64,000 bases of DNA. Origin: RUG191 sp045642225. GTDB taxonomy: Bacteria; Bacillota; Clostridia; Lachnospirales; Lachnospiraceae. Within the stretch, counting starts at the first letter, position 1; each line of letters opens with the position of its first letter. The notes beneath the pieces were generated by a model. The model ran no database searches. It was not told the DNA's origin and worked only from the letters and a program-made list of their open reading frames with translations. Below are positions 1 to 8,488 of this stretch, one piece after another. The position numbers and the translations under genes were made by a program. The stretch covers positions 62,001 through 126,000 of the forward strand of contig JAZUIN010000024.1 of the NCBI GenBank assembly GCA_045642225.1, read 5' to 3'.

Positions 1-781
1 TTACAAATGCTGCTGGACCAACTGCATCATAGAAGCTTACTCCATGGTAACTTGGGTTTGGAGCTGCTATATTGTCATATTTACCACTTGCTTTCCAATC
101 AAATTTACCCGATTCAACAATAACGCCTCCTAATGTAGTACCATGTCCACCAATAAACTTTGTTGCAGAATGAACTACAATATCTGCACCGTGCTCAATT
201 GGTCTAAAAAGGTAAGGTGTTCCAAATGTATTATCTACAACTACTGGAAGACCTTCAGCGTGTGCTAACTCTACAATTGCGTCAATATCTGGAATATCTG
301 AGTTAGGATTTCCCAAAGTCTCAAGATATACTGCTCTTGTATTAGGCTTAATTGCTGCCTTAATTTCTTCTAAATTGTGTGCATCTACAAATGTAGCTTC
401 GATACCGTATTGTGTTAATGTATGAGCTAACAAATTATAGCTTCCACCATAAATAGTTTTTTGAGCCACGATATGACCACCATTAGCTGCTAAAGCTTGA
501 ATTGTATATGTGATTGCTGCTGCACCACTTGCAACTGCTAATGCCGCAGAGCCACCTTCTAAAGCTGCTATTCTATCTTCAAATACTCCTTGAGTTGAGT
601 TAGTTAATCTTCCGTAAATGTTACCAGCATCAGCAAGACCAAATCTATCTGCCGCGTGTTGTGAATCTCTAAATACATAAGATGTTGTCTGATAAATTGG
701 TACTGCTCTAGCATCTGTTGCTGGATCTGGATTTTCTTGTCCTACGTGTAATTGTAATGTCTCAAATTTATAGTTACTCAT
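1..781 (-). CDS. metY: O-acetylhomoserine sulfhydrylase, 3' end beyond the window
   Basis: PLP enzyme of the Cys/Met metabolism family that makes homocysteine from O-acetylhomoserine and sulfide. The first 260 codons are visible. The start at 781 follows a TCCTCC-complement ribosome site (GGAGG) seven or so bases upstream. Seen motifs: YGRLTNSTQ near residues 56-64, the substrate/PLP segment VDNTFGTPYL near 182-191, and the Schiff-base lysine in SATKFIGGHG (about K208). The family is usually about 425 residues, so roughly the last 40 percent is cut off by the window edge. It lies 40 bases downstream of cysK on the same strand with no terminator between, so the two are probably cotranscribed. 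MetB/MetC-type enzymes are related, but the N-terminal LHVGQ..DPAT..RAVPIYQTTS pattern is typical of MetY. Confidence 0.93.
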   Translation of the reverse strand, partial: MSNYKFETLQLHVGQENPDPATDARAVPIYQTTSYVFRDSQHAADRFGLADAGNIYGRLTNSTQGVFEDRIAALEGGSAALAVASGAAAITYTIQALAANGGHIVAQKTIYGGSYNLLAHTLTQYGIEATFVDAHNLEEIKAAIKPNTRAVYLETLGNPNSDIPDIDAIVELAHAEGLPVVVDNTFGTPYLFRPIEHGADIVVHSATKFIGGHGTTLGGVIVESGKFDWKASGKYDNIAAPNPSYHGVSFYDAVGPAAFV

Positions 782-821
782 TTTTATTTTCCTCCATTAA
801 TAAATCATTTCTTTCTAAATT

Positions 822-1757
822 CTATTCGCTAAATAATGCTGTTGATAAATATCTATCACCTGAATCTGGTAAAACAACTACAATATTTTTACCAGCATTT
901 TCTGGACGTTCTGCTAAAATAGCTGCTGCTTTAAGTGCTGCACCAGACGAAATACCAACTAGCACGCCCTCTGCTCTTGCAAAAACTCTTCCTTCTGCAA
1001 ATGCATCTTCATTCTCTATCGTAATAACTTCATCATATACTTTTGTATCAAGTGTATCTGGAACAAATCCTGCACCAATTCCTTGAATCTTGTGTGGACC
1101 AGCTTCGCCCTTAGAAAGTACTGGGCTAGTTGCTGGCTCAACAGCTACAACTTGCACATCTGGATTTTTCTCTTTCAAATATTCTCCTACACCCGTAACT
1201 GTTCCGCCTGTACCTACACCTGCTACGAATATATCAACCTTACCATCTGTTTGCTCCCAAATCTCAGGACCTGTTGTAGCTTTGTGTACTGCTGGGTTAG
1301 CAGGGTTAACAAACTGTCCTAAAATGATAGAATCTTCAATCTCTTTGTTTAATTCGTCTGCTTTAGCAATCGCACCCTTCATACCCTTTGCACCATCAGT
1401 TAGTACAAGTTCAGCGCCATACGCTTTAAGTAAATTTCTTCTTTCAACTGACATTGTATCTGGCAAAGTAAGAATTGTTTTATATCCTTTTGCTGCTGCA
1501 ACTGCTGCAAGACCAATTCCTGTGTTACCACTTGTTGGCTCTATAATTGTAGCTCCAGGCTTTAACAAGCCTTTTTCTTCTGCATCAAGAATCATTGCAT
1601 TTGCAACTCTATCCTTAACAGATCCTGCTGGGTTAAGATATTCAAGCTTTGCAAGTATTGTTGCATTTTTGATATCTCTCTTACTACTATAATTATTTAA
1701 CTTCAAAAGTGGTGTTTTACCTATTAACTCAATTGCGCTTTCTTTAATATCTGACAT
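822..1757 (-). CDS. cysK: cysteine synthase A (O-acetylserine sulfhydrylase)
   Basis: PLP enzyme, 311 residues, that condenses O-acetylserine with sulfide to give cysteine in the cytoplasm. The PLP lysine sits in NPAGSVKDRVA (about K48) and the substrate loop EPTSGNTGIGLA is intact. A glycine-rich PLP-phosphate loop GVGTGGTVTG and the C-terminal PDSGDRYLS complete the family signature. The ATG follows GGAGG. It stops with TAG and is followed after 40 bases by metY. Upstream is a near-consensus promoter and a 19-codon Cys-rich leader ORF, which suggests cysteine-dependent control (inference). Confidence 0.97.
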   Translation of the reverse strand: MSDIKESAIELIGKTPLLKLNNYSSKRDIKNATILAKLEYLNPAGSVKDRVANAMILDAEEKGLLKPGATIIEPTSGNTGIGLAAVAAAKGYKTILTLPDTMSVERRNLLKAYGAELVLTDGAKGMKGAIAKADELNKEIEDSIILGQFVNPANPAVHKATTGPEIWEQTDGKVDIFVAGVGTGGTVTGVGEYLKEKNPDVQVVAVEPATSPVLSKGEAGPHKIQGIGAGFVPDTLDTKVYDEVITIENEDAFAEGRVFARAEGVLVGISSGAALKAAAILAERPENAGKNIVVVLPDSGDRYLSTALFSE

Positions 1758-1806
1758 TTATATTTCCTCCATCTATTTATTAAATATATTATACATAAAA
1801 TCCTCT

Positions 1807-1866
1807 TTATTTACACATTCGACAACAAGAAGTCATTGTCATCCTTTCATAACAATTATTCATCAT
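1807..1866 (-). CDS. Cys-rich leader peptide upstream of cysK
   Basis: A 19-codon ORF, MMNNCYERMTMTSCCRMCK, starts at 1866 and ends 49 bases before cysK. An AAAGGAG ribosome site lies 4 bases before the first of two tandem ATG codons. Four of 19 residues are cysteine, including an adjacent pair near the end. It lies about 35 bases downstream of the predicted transcription start of the cysK-metY unit. Short Cys-rich uORFs that sense cysteinyl-tRNA are known before sulfur genes in other phyla (Actinobacteria). A homologous family was not recognised here, so the regulatory role is inference. An internal ATG at 1836 would give a shorter MTSCCRMCK peptide. Confidence 0.65.
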   Translation of the reverse strand: MMNNCYERMTMTSCCRMCK

Positions 1867-1906
1867 CAGTCTCCTTTCGCTTACCTTTTCAGTAGGTTAT
1901 GAACAA

Positions 1907-1935
1907 ATTATAAAATGTCTTCAACAACTTGTCTA
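1907..1935 (-). promoter_or_regulatory. sigma-A promoter of leader ORF, cysK and metY
   Basis: Minus-strand -35 TAGACA (1935-1930), 17-base spacer, -10 TATAAT (1912-1907). One mismatch to consensus. Predicted start near 1900, giving a leader of about 140 bases before cysK that contains the Cys-rich ORF. Confidence 0.75.
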
Positions 1936-1948
1936 TAATCTAAAAATT

Positions 1949-1983
1949 AGAGCTGGTTATAACCTCTACTTATAACCAGCTCT
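1949..1983 (-). terminator. rho-independent terminator of metH operon
   Basis: Perfect 14-bp stem (arms 1949-1962 and 1970-1983, AGAGCTGGTTATAA) with a 7-base loop, directly after the metH stop and followed on the minus strand by AATTTTTAG. It separates the metH series from the cysK promoter. Confidence 0.9.
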
Positions 1984-1987
1984 CTTA

Positions 1988-4405
1988 TTAATCATTTTCA
2001 ACTTGTTCCATCGAATATCTAACTGTCGCCATAGCATCCTTAGCATAATAATCTGCTCCGATACTATCTGCATATTCTTGAGTAAGCACTGCTCCTCCAA
2101 CAACTACCTTTGCCCAAGGTGCATCCTTACGAAGAAGCTTAATAGTTGCTTCCATAGCTGGAACAGTTGTTGTCATTAACGCACTCAATCCAACCAATGG
2201 CGCTTTGGTTTCTACAACCTTAGCAACTACCTCTTCAGGTGGTACATCCTTACCCAGATCATAAACATCAAATCCATAGTTCTCCATGATAAGCTTCACT
2301 ATGTTCTTACCAATATCATGAATATCACCGTGAACTGTTGCGATTACAAATTTACCACGACTTACATTTTCAGTCGAAGATTCTTGCATCTTATTCTTTA
2401 TCTGTTCAAATGCAAATTGCGACGCTTCTGCACTCATCAAAAGCTGTGGCAAATACATAGTCTTCTTCTCAAAACCTTTTCCAACGATATCAAGCGCCGG
2501 AATAATTTGCTCAGTCACTATGTCGAGTGGCTCAACCGTCTTAAGTAGCTCTACTGTAATATTGGCGGCCTGCTCCTTTAATCCTTTAACTATTGCTCTT
2601 TGCAAATCGCTATCAAATTCTTGACTATTACCTTCAGTAGTTGTCGATGCTGAAGCATTTTGTGTTGGTGCAACTGAAATATATTTACCAATATTTTCAA
2701 TATAATCTGTGCAATTATCATCTATTCCATGAAGCGCTCTAAATGAAAAATAACTCTTCATCATCTCAGCAGAATTAGGATTCATAATCGCAGCCGACAA
2801 ACCGTTCTCCATTGCGAGTGAGAAGAACGATGCTGTAATAACATCACGATTTGGCAAACCAAAAGATACATTTGAAACACCAAGAGATGTATGACATCCA
2901 ATTTCATTTTTGATGGTATTTAAAGATTGAAGTGTTGCAAGTGCAGCATTACTATCGGCACTAACCGTCATTGCTAATGTATCAAATATCAAGTCCTTCT
3001 TATCAATTCCATACTCCGCCGCTTTTTTAATAATTTTCTTGGCAATTGCTACACGTCCCTCTGCAGTCTCTGGGATTCCGTCTTCATCTAACGTTAGACA
3101 CACCACTAAGCCACCGTATTTGTGCACTAATGGAAAAATCTCTTCCATCACTTCTTCTTTGCCATTCACAGAATTAATCATTGCTTTTCCATTATAACGA
3201 CGAAGGGCTGCCTCCATAGCAACAGTATCTGTCGTATCAATTTGAAGTGGCAAATCAATAATTGCTTGAAGCTCAAAGGATACTGTTTTAAGCATCTCTA
3301 CTTCATCGATTTCAGGAAGGCCTACATTTACATCAAGCACATGTACGCCTTTTTCTTGTTGTGTCAAGCCTTCTCCTAAAATATAATCAATATCATTATT
3401 TCTAAGAGCTTCTTTAAACTTTTTCTTACCAGTTGGGTTAATTCTTTCACCTATCAAAATAGGCGAATCCTTAAATTCAACCGCATGTGTATACGAACTT
3501 ATAAGTGTTTTATTCTTCTCAGTTATAGGTTGAGGCTTCATATCTTCTGTTTTATCTACAACAGCTTTAATATAATCTGGAGTAGTGCCACAACAACCAC
3601 CTGCAATTCGAATTCCTGCCTTCATGTATTCACATACATCATCAGAGAATTCATCTGGGAAAACATCATATACAGTTTTGCCGTTCTCGCTTCTAGGAAG
3701 TCCCGCGTTAGGCTTGAGTAAAACTGGAACTGATGCATATTCAACATATTCTTCTACTACAGACTTAAGCTGCTTTGGTCCTAACGAACAGTTTGCACCT
3801 ATTGCATCTGCATGCATACCTTCGAGCATTGCAACCATAGCTGAAGGCGTTGCTCCTGTCATAAGCTTTCCATCTTCACCATAAGCATTTGACACAAATA
3901 CAGGAAGATCACTATTTTCCTTCGCAGCAAGAAGCGCAGCCTTAGTATCTAAGCTGTCATTCATTGTCTCAATGAATATTAAATCTACTCCATGCTTTAC
4001 ACCTATTTGCACAGTTTTAGCGTATACTGCTACAGCATCATCAAAAGCAAAATCTCCATATGGCTCTAATAATTTGCCCATTGGTCCAATATCAAGCGCA
4101 ACAAATTTCTCTTGTGTTCCTGTACTTAACTCTCTAGCTTTCTTAGCATTATCTATAGCTGCATTAATGATACTAATTAACTCTTCTTCATCAAATTTAA
4201 GAGAGTTTGCACCAAATGTATTTGTACAAATGATATTAGATCCCGCATCATAATATGACTTTTGAATATCGACAATCACATCACTATGAGAAATGTTCCA
4301 CCTCTCAGGAAGCTCTCCTGGCTTAAGACCTTGCTTCTGAAGAAGTGTGCCCATACCGCCATCTAAATATACATAATTTTCTTTTAAATAATCTAAAACA
4401 TTCAT
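1988..4405 (-). CDS. metH: cobalamin-dependent methionine synthase lacking the reactivation domain
   Basis: 805 residues. Transfers the methyl of 5-methyltetrahydrofolate to homocysteine through cobalamin. Domain order: homocysteine methyltransferase (1-290, with zinc ligands in RIAGGCCGTTPDY), pterin-binding domain (about 310-570, ILIGERINPTG), B12 cap (about 600-690) and cobalamin-binding Rossmann domain with DIHDIGKNIV, whose His is the lower axial ligand. E. coli MetH is about 1227 residues and ends in a SAM-binding reactivation domain. That domain is absent here and is supplied by the preceding gene, whose TAA overlaps this ATG by one base (TAATG). It is the last gene before a strong terminator. 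No SAM riboswitch or B12 riboswitch was seen. Confidence 0.95.
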   Translation of the reverse strand: MNVLDYLKENYVYLDGGMGTLLQKQGLKPGELPERWNISHSDVIVDIQKSYYDAGSNIICTNTFGANSLKFDEEELISIINAAIDNAKKARELSTGTQEKFVALDIGPMGKLLEPYGDFAFDDAVAVYAKTVQIGVKHGVDLIFIETMNDSLDTKAALLAAKENSDLPVFVSNAYGEDGKLMTGATPSAMVAMLEGMHADAIGANCSLGPKQLKSVVEEYVEYASVPVLLKPNAGLPRSENGKTVYDVFPDEFSDDVCEYMKAGIRIAGGCCGTTPDYIKAVVDKTEDMKPQPITEKNKTLISSYTHAVEFKDSPILIGERINPTGKKKFKEALRNNDIDYILGEGLTQQEKGVHVLDVNVGLPEIDEVEMLKTVSFELQAIIDLPLQIDTTDTVAMEAALRRYNGKAMINSVNGKEEVMEEIFPLVHKYGGLVVCLTLDEDGIPETAEGRVAIAKKIIKKAAEYGIDKKDLIFDTLAMTVSADSNAALATLQSLNTIKNEIGCHTSLGVSNVSFGLPNRDVITASFFSLAMENGLSAAIMNPNSAEMMKSYFSFRALHGIDDNCTDYIENIGKYISVAPTQNASASTTTEGNSQEFDSDLQRAIVKGLKEQAANITVELLKTVEPLDIVTEQIIPALDIVGKGFEKKTMYLPQLLMSAEASQFAFEQIKNKMQESSTENVSRGKFVIATVHGDIHDIGKNIVKLIMENYGFDVYDLGKDVPPEEVVAKVVETKAPLVGLSALMTTTVPAMEATIKLLRKDAPWAKVVVGGAVLTQEYADSIGADYYAKDAMATVRYSMEQVEND

Positions 4406-5097
4406 TATTTTCTGTACTCACAATCTAAATTATCACAGGTGTCACATTTGTGTTCTCTTTGTTTACACACATTTTCACCAACACCAAAAATTGCTGTAAC
4501 TGACTTTGATGGCGACATAAGCAAGCTATCATTAAGTGAAATACCTATTTGCTTACTGCAATCTAATAGTCTAAAAAAATCCTTTTGTGTATCTATTGGC
4601 AAATCACCATATCCCGGAGAAAAGCGTGCGCTGCATTTCTTATTCTCTGCTAACATTTCTTGCTCTATATCTTGGCAAAATTTATTACATAAGCATTCTA
4701 CTCGCTCCGCTCCGTATGCTTGCATAAGCAAAGCTTTAGTAGGTTGAAATCTCTGATACTTAGCTATAAGCCTATCAATTCCTATACCTACTGTCGCAGC
4801 AAAAATGATGACCTCATCACTCCCTTTTAAGCATTTCGCCAAATTCAGTGACTCTGAATCAAAAGGAAGCTTTGGCATATCTTCTTTCCAAGAAATATTC
4901 ATTCTTCGATAACAAACCTTGTAAGAAAATACACCCTTAAGCTCTTCTTTCACTTCTTCTAACAAACTAAGTAACTCAGCATCTTGTTCACTAGGCAAAC
5001 CTAAGTATCCTGAATATCTCCAAATCTCATGTTCGTTAATTATTAAATCATCATTTTCTTCATCGTATACATTTACAAAAATTGTATTTTCATTCAT
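4405..5097 (-). CDS. methionine synthase reactivation-domain protein with C-terminal Cys cluster
   Basis: 230 residues resembling the C-terminal MetH activation domain, which binds SAM and remethylates oxidised cobalamin. The PGYGDLPIDTQ segment (about residues 161-171) matches the family SAM-site pattern RxSPGYGD. It sits one base from metH and 5 bases downstream of metF, so it is very likely the missing MetH module. The last 25 residues carry CKQREHKCDTCDNLDC, a CX6CX2CX4C cluster that could bind zinc or an Fe-S centre. That role is inference. Confidence 0.85.
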   Translation of the reverse strand: MNENTIFVNVYDEENDDLIINEHEIWRYSGYLGLPSEQDAELLSLLEEVKEELKGVFSYKVCYRRMNISWKEDMPKLPFDSESLNLAKCLKGSDEVIIFAATVGIGIDRLIAKYQRFQPTKALLMQAYGAERVECLCNKFCQDIEQEMLAENKKCSARFSPGYGDLPIDTQKDFFRLLDCSKQIGISLNDSLLMSPSKSVTAIFGVGENVCKQREHKCDTCDNLDCEYRK

Positions 5098-5102
5098 TAA
5101 TA

Positions 5103-5990
5103 TTACTCCAAGAAGCTATTTCCTAGAATATCAGAAAGGTTATTATTAATACCCTGAGCAATGCTAGGCTTATTCATTGAATACACATGAACATTTGTAA
5201 TACCATTAGCATATAAATCAATGATTTGGTCTGTAGCATAAGCTATACCTGCTTGACGCATTGCATCTGGATTATTTCCAAATTTATCTACCATAGCCTT
5301 AAATCTTTGAGGCATAAATGCTCCCGATAATTTAATAGCACGCTCAACTTGATTACCATTAGTAATAGGCATAATACCAGGAAGAACTGGGACAGTTATT
5401 CCCGCTTCACGTATCTTATACAAGAAATTAAAAAACAAATTATTATCAAATACCATCTGTGTTGTCAAAAAGTCAGCTCCCGCATCAACCTTTTCCTTAA
5501 GATGCTTAATATCTTCTCTCTGGTTCGCGCTTTCTGGATGAACTTCTGGATAACAAGCTGCTCCTATGCAGAAATTGCCATCTTTCTTCAATTCTTCAAT
5601 AAGTTCAACGGCATATCTGTAATCCCATTTACTTCTATCTGTCTTCTCTAACTCAGGTGTTAAGTCACCTCTTAAAGCCATAACATTTGTGATGCCTGCT
5701 GCCTTCATATCTGCAATGCGTTGTGCAACAGTTTCTTTATCGGAAGAAACACATGTTAAATGTGCAAGCATTGGCACATCATATTTCTCCTTGATATTTT
5801 TTGCAACAGCCAAAGTATATTCACTTGTACCACCGCCGGCTCCATACGTCACACTCATAAAAGCTGGATTAAGCGCTGCGATATCCTCCGTTGCCTTCTT
5901 TACACTATCAAATGAAGTCTCCTGCTTTGGTGGAAATACTTCATAAGACAATGACATTTTCTCATCATTTAAAATGTCGACTATTCTCAT
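5103..5990 (-). CDS. metF: methylenetetrahydrofolate reductase
   Basis: 295 residues, the usual length for the bacterial TIM-barrel flavoprotein that reduces 5,10-methylene-THF to 5-methyl-THF, the methyl donor for MetH. Seen motifs: SYEVFPPKQE at the N-terminus, SVTYGAGGG (about 47-55), LAHLTCV and MALRGD, with flavin contacts expected around the latter. It lies 26 bases downstream of copA and 5 bases upstream of the MetH activation gene, so it makes one methionine-synthesis unit with metH. The start is an ATG preceded by AGGAGT. Confidence 0.95.
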   Translation of the reverse strand: MRIVDILNDEKMSLSYEVFPPKQETSFDSVKKATEDIAALNPAFMSVTYGAGGGTSEYTLAVAKNIKEKYDVPMLAHLTCVSSDKETVAQRIADMKAAGITNVMALRGDLTPELEKTDRSKWDYRYAVELIEELKKDGNFCIGAACYPEVHPESANQREDIKHLKEKVDAGADFLTTQMVFDNNLFFNFLYKIREAGITVPVLPGIMPITNGNQVERAIKLSGAFMPQRFKAMVDKFGNNPDAMRQAGIAYATDQIIDLYANGITNVHVYSMNKPSIAQGINNNLSDILGNSFLE

Positions 5991-6016
5991 CGCTACTCCT
6001 TTGCCTCATATAATAA

Positions 6017-8476
6017 TTAGTCAATTGAAATAACTGTGTATCCCTTAGATTCTACAGTTGCTTTTAATGTCTCATCTGACACTTCTTTATCTAAGGTTAA
6101 CTCTGCTGTCTTTTTCTCATGACTGCAAACCGCTGTACTTACTCCATCAAGTGCTTCAAGTGCTTCTTTAACATTTGCCTCACAATGTGGACACATCATA
6201 CCTTCAATATTAATTGTCTTAGTCATTCTAAATTCCTCCTTCGTCTTTACAATTCTATCACTTTTCTTATTGTAAATGTTAATTAAATTTAATCTTAGAG
6301 CATTCATAACTACACAAAAGCTAGATAAACTCATTGCTGCTGCCGCAAACATAGGATTAAGCGTTAATCCAAAGAACGGATATAAAACACCTGCTGCAAG
6401 CGGAATTCCTATAATATTATATATAAATGCCCAGAACAAATTCTGTTTGATGTTAGTTAACGTCCCTCTACTTAATCTAATGGCCGCAACCACATCTTCT
6501 AATTTGTTCTTCATCAGAACTATGTCTGCTGCATCTACTGCAACATCAGTTCCACTTCCTATTGCAATTCCAACATCCGCAGTCATAAGAGCAGGTGCAT
6601 CATTTATTCCGTCTCCTACCATTATAAGCTTACCAGTTTTCATCAACCGCTTAACATTTTCCATCTTCTCATCTGGAAGAACTTCAGCAATAACTTCATC
6701 TATTCCAGCCTGTGCCCCGATTGCTTGTGCAGTTCGCTTATTATCACCTGTCAACATTACAACACGAAGCCCCATCTTCTTAAGGCACGAAACTGCAGAT
6801 ACTGCATCTTCTTTCATAGTATCAGCAACCGCTATCAAACCTATACATTTACCATTATAAGCAAATAGCATAGGTGTCTTACCTTCTTTTGACAACTCAT
6901 CAATTTGATCTTTATAATCGGTTGCAAATTCATTCATAAATTTAACAGAACCACCTTTAATCTCTTTCGAATCTAAGGTCGCTCCCAAACCACTTCCCGT
7001 ATAGGTTGTAAAATCAGACACCTCTTTAATTTCTTTATTCTTAGCATATTCAACAATTGCTTTACCTAGAGGATGTTCACTTTTACTTTCTAGCGCTGCT
7101 GCAAGCTTGATTAATTCTGCTTCATCAACACCACTTGCAGGAATAACATCTGTAACCTTAGGTGTTCCCTCTGTAATAGTTCCTGTCTTGTCAAATACCA
7201 CTATCTGAGACTTTGTTGCATTTTCTAATGCTGTAGCATTTTTGAACAAAATTCCGTTTCTCGCACCAACTCCATTTCCAACCATAATTGCAACTGGCGT
7301 AGCAAGTCCTAGCGCACAAGGACAGCTAATTACTAACACCGAAATTGCTCTCTCTAGAACAAATGTGATTTCACTTCCTGTAAGTAACCATATGATAAAT
7401 GTTAATGCTGAGATTCCCAAAACTGTTGGTACAAAAACTGCTGCAACCTTATCTGCAATACGTGCTATCGGAGCTTTGGTCGCAGATGCATCACTAACCA
7501 TTTTTATAATGTTCGCAAGCGCTGTATCTTCTCCTACGCGAGTAGCCCTACATTTCAAAAATCCTGATGTATTAACTGTTGCTGTCGACACTTTATCTCC
7601 AATAGCTTTATCAACAAGAACGCTTTCTCCTGTTAGCGCAGCTTCATTCACCGCACTTTCTCCTTCTACAACAACACCATCTACAGGAATACTTTCACCA
7701 GGTCTTACTAGAAATATATCACCAACAATAACATCTGATACATCTACTATCATCTCTTTGCCATCACGAACAATAGTTGCCCTCTCTGGCGACAATTTAA
7801 GAAGTGCATCAAGTGCATTCTTTGTTTTTCCTTTGGAAAATTCTTCAAGAGTTTTTCCTACTGTAATAAGTGTAAGAATTGTTGCTGCCGACTCAAAATA
7901 AAACTCATCCATGTATTTCATAACAAGAGTTTCATTTGCATACATTACTGCAGAAGTCATTGCAAATAATGCGTATACACTCCAAGCAAAAGACGCTGCC
8001 GCACCAAGTGCTACTAATGTATCCATATTAGGAGCTTTGTTAATCAGTGCTTTTGTGCCACTTATAAAATACTTCTGATTAATAACCATTATTATTACAG
8101 TTAACAATAGCTGTAATAATCCCATTGCAACATGATTACCTTCGAGAAATGTTGGTAGTGGCCACCCAAACATCATGTGCCCCATTGAAAAATACATAAG
8201 TATCAACCAGACAACTAGCGACGAAATTAGTCTCGTCAACATTTTATTGTTTCTTGTCTCTTTTTTATTTTGAACTTTTTCTCCAGGAAGGCTCGCTTCG
8301 TAACCCGCTTTTTCTACTGCATAAATTATGTCTTGTGGTTGTGCATTTCCTTCCACATTCATAGAATTCGTGAGCAAATTAACTTGCACAGAATCTACTC
8401 CTAAAACTCCTGCGACAGCCTTCTCTACACGAGCAGAACACGCCGCACAAGTCATTCCTTTCACGTCATATTTCAT
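6017..8476 (-). CDS. copA: copper-exporting P1B-type ATPase with fused C-terminal metal-binding domain
   Basis: 819 residues. N-terminal HMA domain with GMTCAACS (C10, C13), a membrane region, an A-domain with TGES, the intramembrane CPC motif (385-387) that defines Cu+ ATPases, phosphorylation site DKTGT (D429) and GDGINDAPAL in the hinge. After the last membrane helix a second HMA domain (about 751-819, GMMCPHC, C762/C765) is fused. CopA proteins usually lack a C-terminal copy. Its Met751 has its own strong ribosome site, so a free 69-residue CopZ-like chaperone may also be made. It lies 12 bases downstream of fprA and 26 bases upstream of metF, an unusual neighbourhood for a copper pump. 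Confidence 0.95.
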   Translation of the reverse strand: MKYDVKGMTCAACSARVEKAVAGVLGVDSVQVNLLTNSMNVEGNAQPQDIIYAVEKAGYEASLPGEKVQNKKETRNNKMLTRLISSLVVWLILMYFSMGHMMFGWPLPTFLEGNHVAMGLLQLLLTVIIMVINQKYFISGTKALINKAPNMDTLVALGAAASFAWSVYALFAMTSAVMYANETLVMKYMDEFYFESAATILTLITVGKTLEEFSKGKTKNALDALLKLSPERATIVRDGKEMIVDVSDVIVGDIFLVRPGESIPVDGVVVEGESAVNEAALTGESVLVDKAIGDKVSTATVNTSGFLKCRATRVGEDTALANIIKMVSDASATKAPIARIADKVAAVFVPTVLGISALTFIIWLLTGSEITFVLERAISVLVISCPCALGLATPVAIMVGNGVGARNGILFKNATALENATKSQIVVFDKTGTITEGTPKVTDVIPASGVDEAELIKLAAALESKSEHPLGKAIVEYAKNKEIKEVSDFTTYTGSGLGATLDSKEIKGGSVKFMNEFATDYKDQIDELSKEGKTPMLFAYNGKCIGLIAVADTMKEDAVSAVSCLKKMGLRVVMLTGDNKRTAQAIGAQAGIDEVIAEVLPDEKMENVKRLMKTGKLIMVGDGINDAPALMTADVGIAIGSGTDVAVDAADIVLMKNKLEDVVAAIRLSRGTLTNIKQNLFWAFIYNIIGIPLAAGVLYPFFGLTLNPMFAAAAMSLSSFCVVMNALRLNLINIYNKKSDRIVKTKEEFRMTKTINIEGMMCPHCEANVKEALEALDGVSTAVCSHEKKTAELTLDKEVSDETLKATVESKGYTVISID
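6224..6241 (-). promoter_or_regulatory. internal ribosome site and ATG for a CopZ-like chaperone
   Basis: Within copA and in frame, AAGGAGG (6241-6235) lies 8 bases before an ATG at 6226. Translation from it would give residues 751-819, a complete HMA domain beginning MTKTINIEGMMCPHC. The spacing and strength are as good as those of real gene starts in the window. It is either a relic of a fusion with a separate copZ or a working second start. Confidence 0.6.
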
Positions 8477-8488
8477 TATATTATTCCC

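Noticed and set aside
1758..1987. T-box or SAM riboswitch before cysK
   Set aside because: The leader is too short and has no conserved T-box sequence or SAM-type kink-turn core. A Cys-rich ORF explains the space better.
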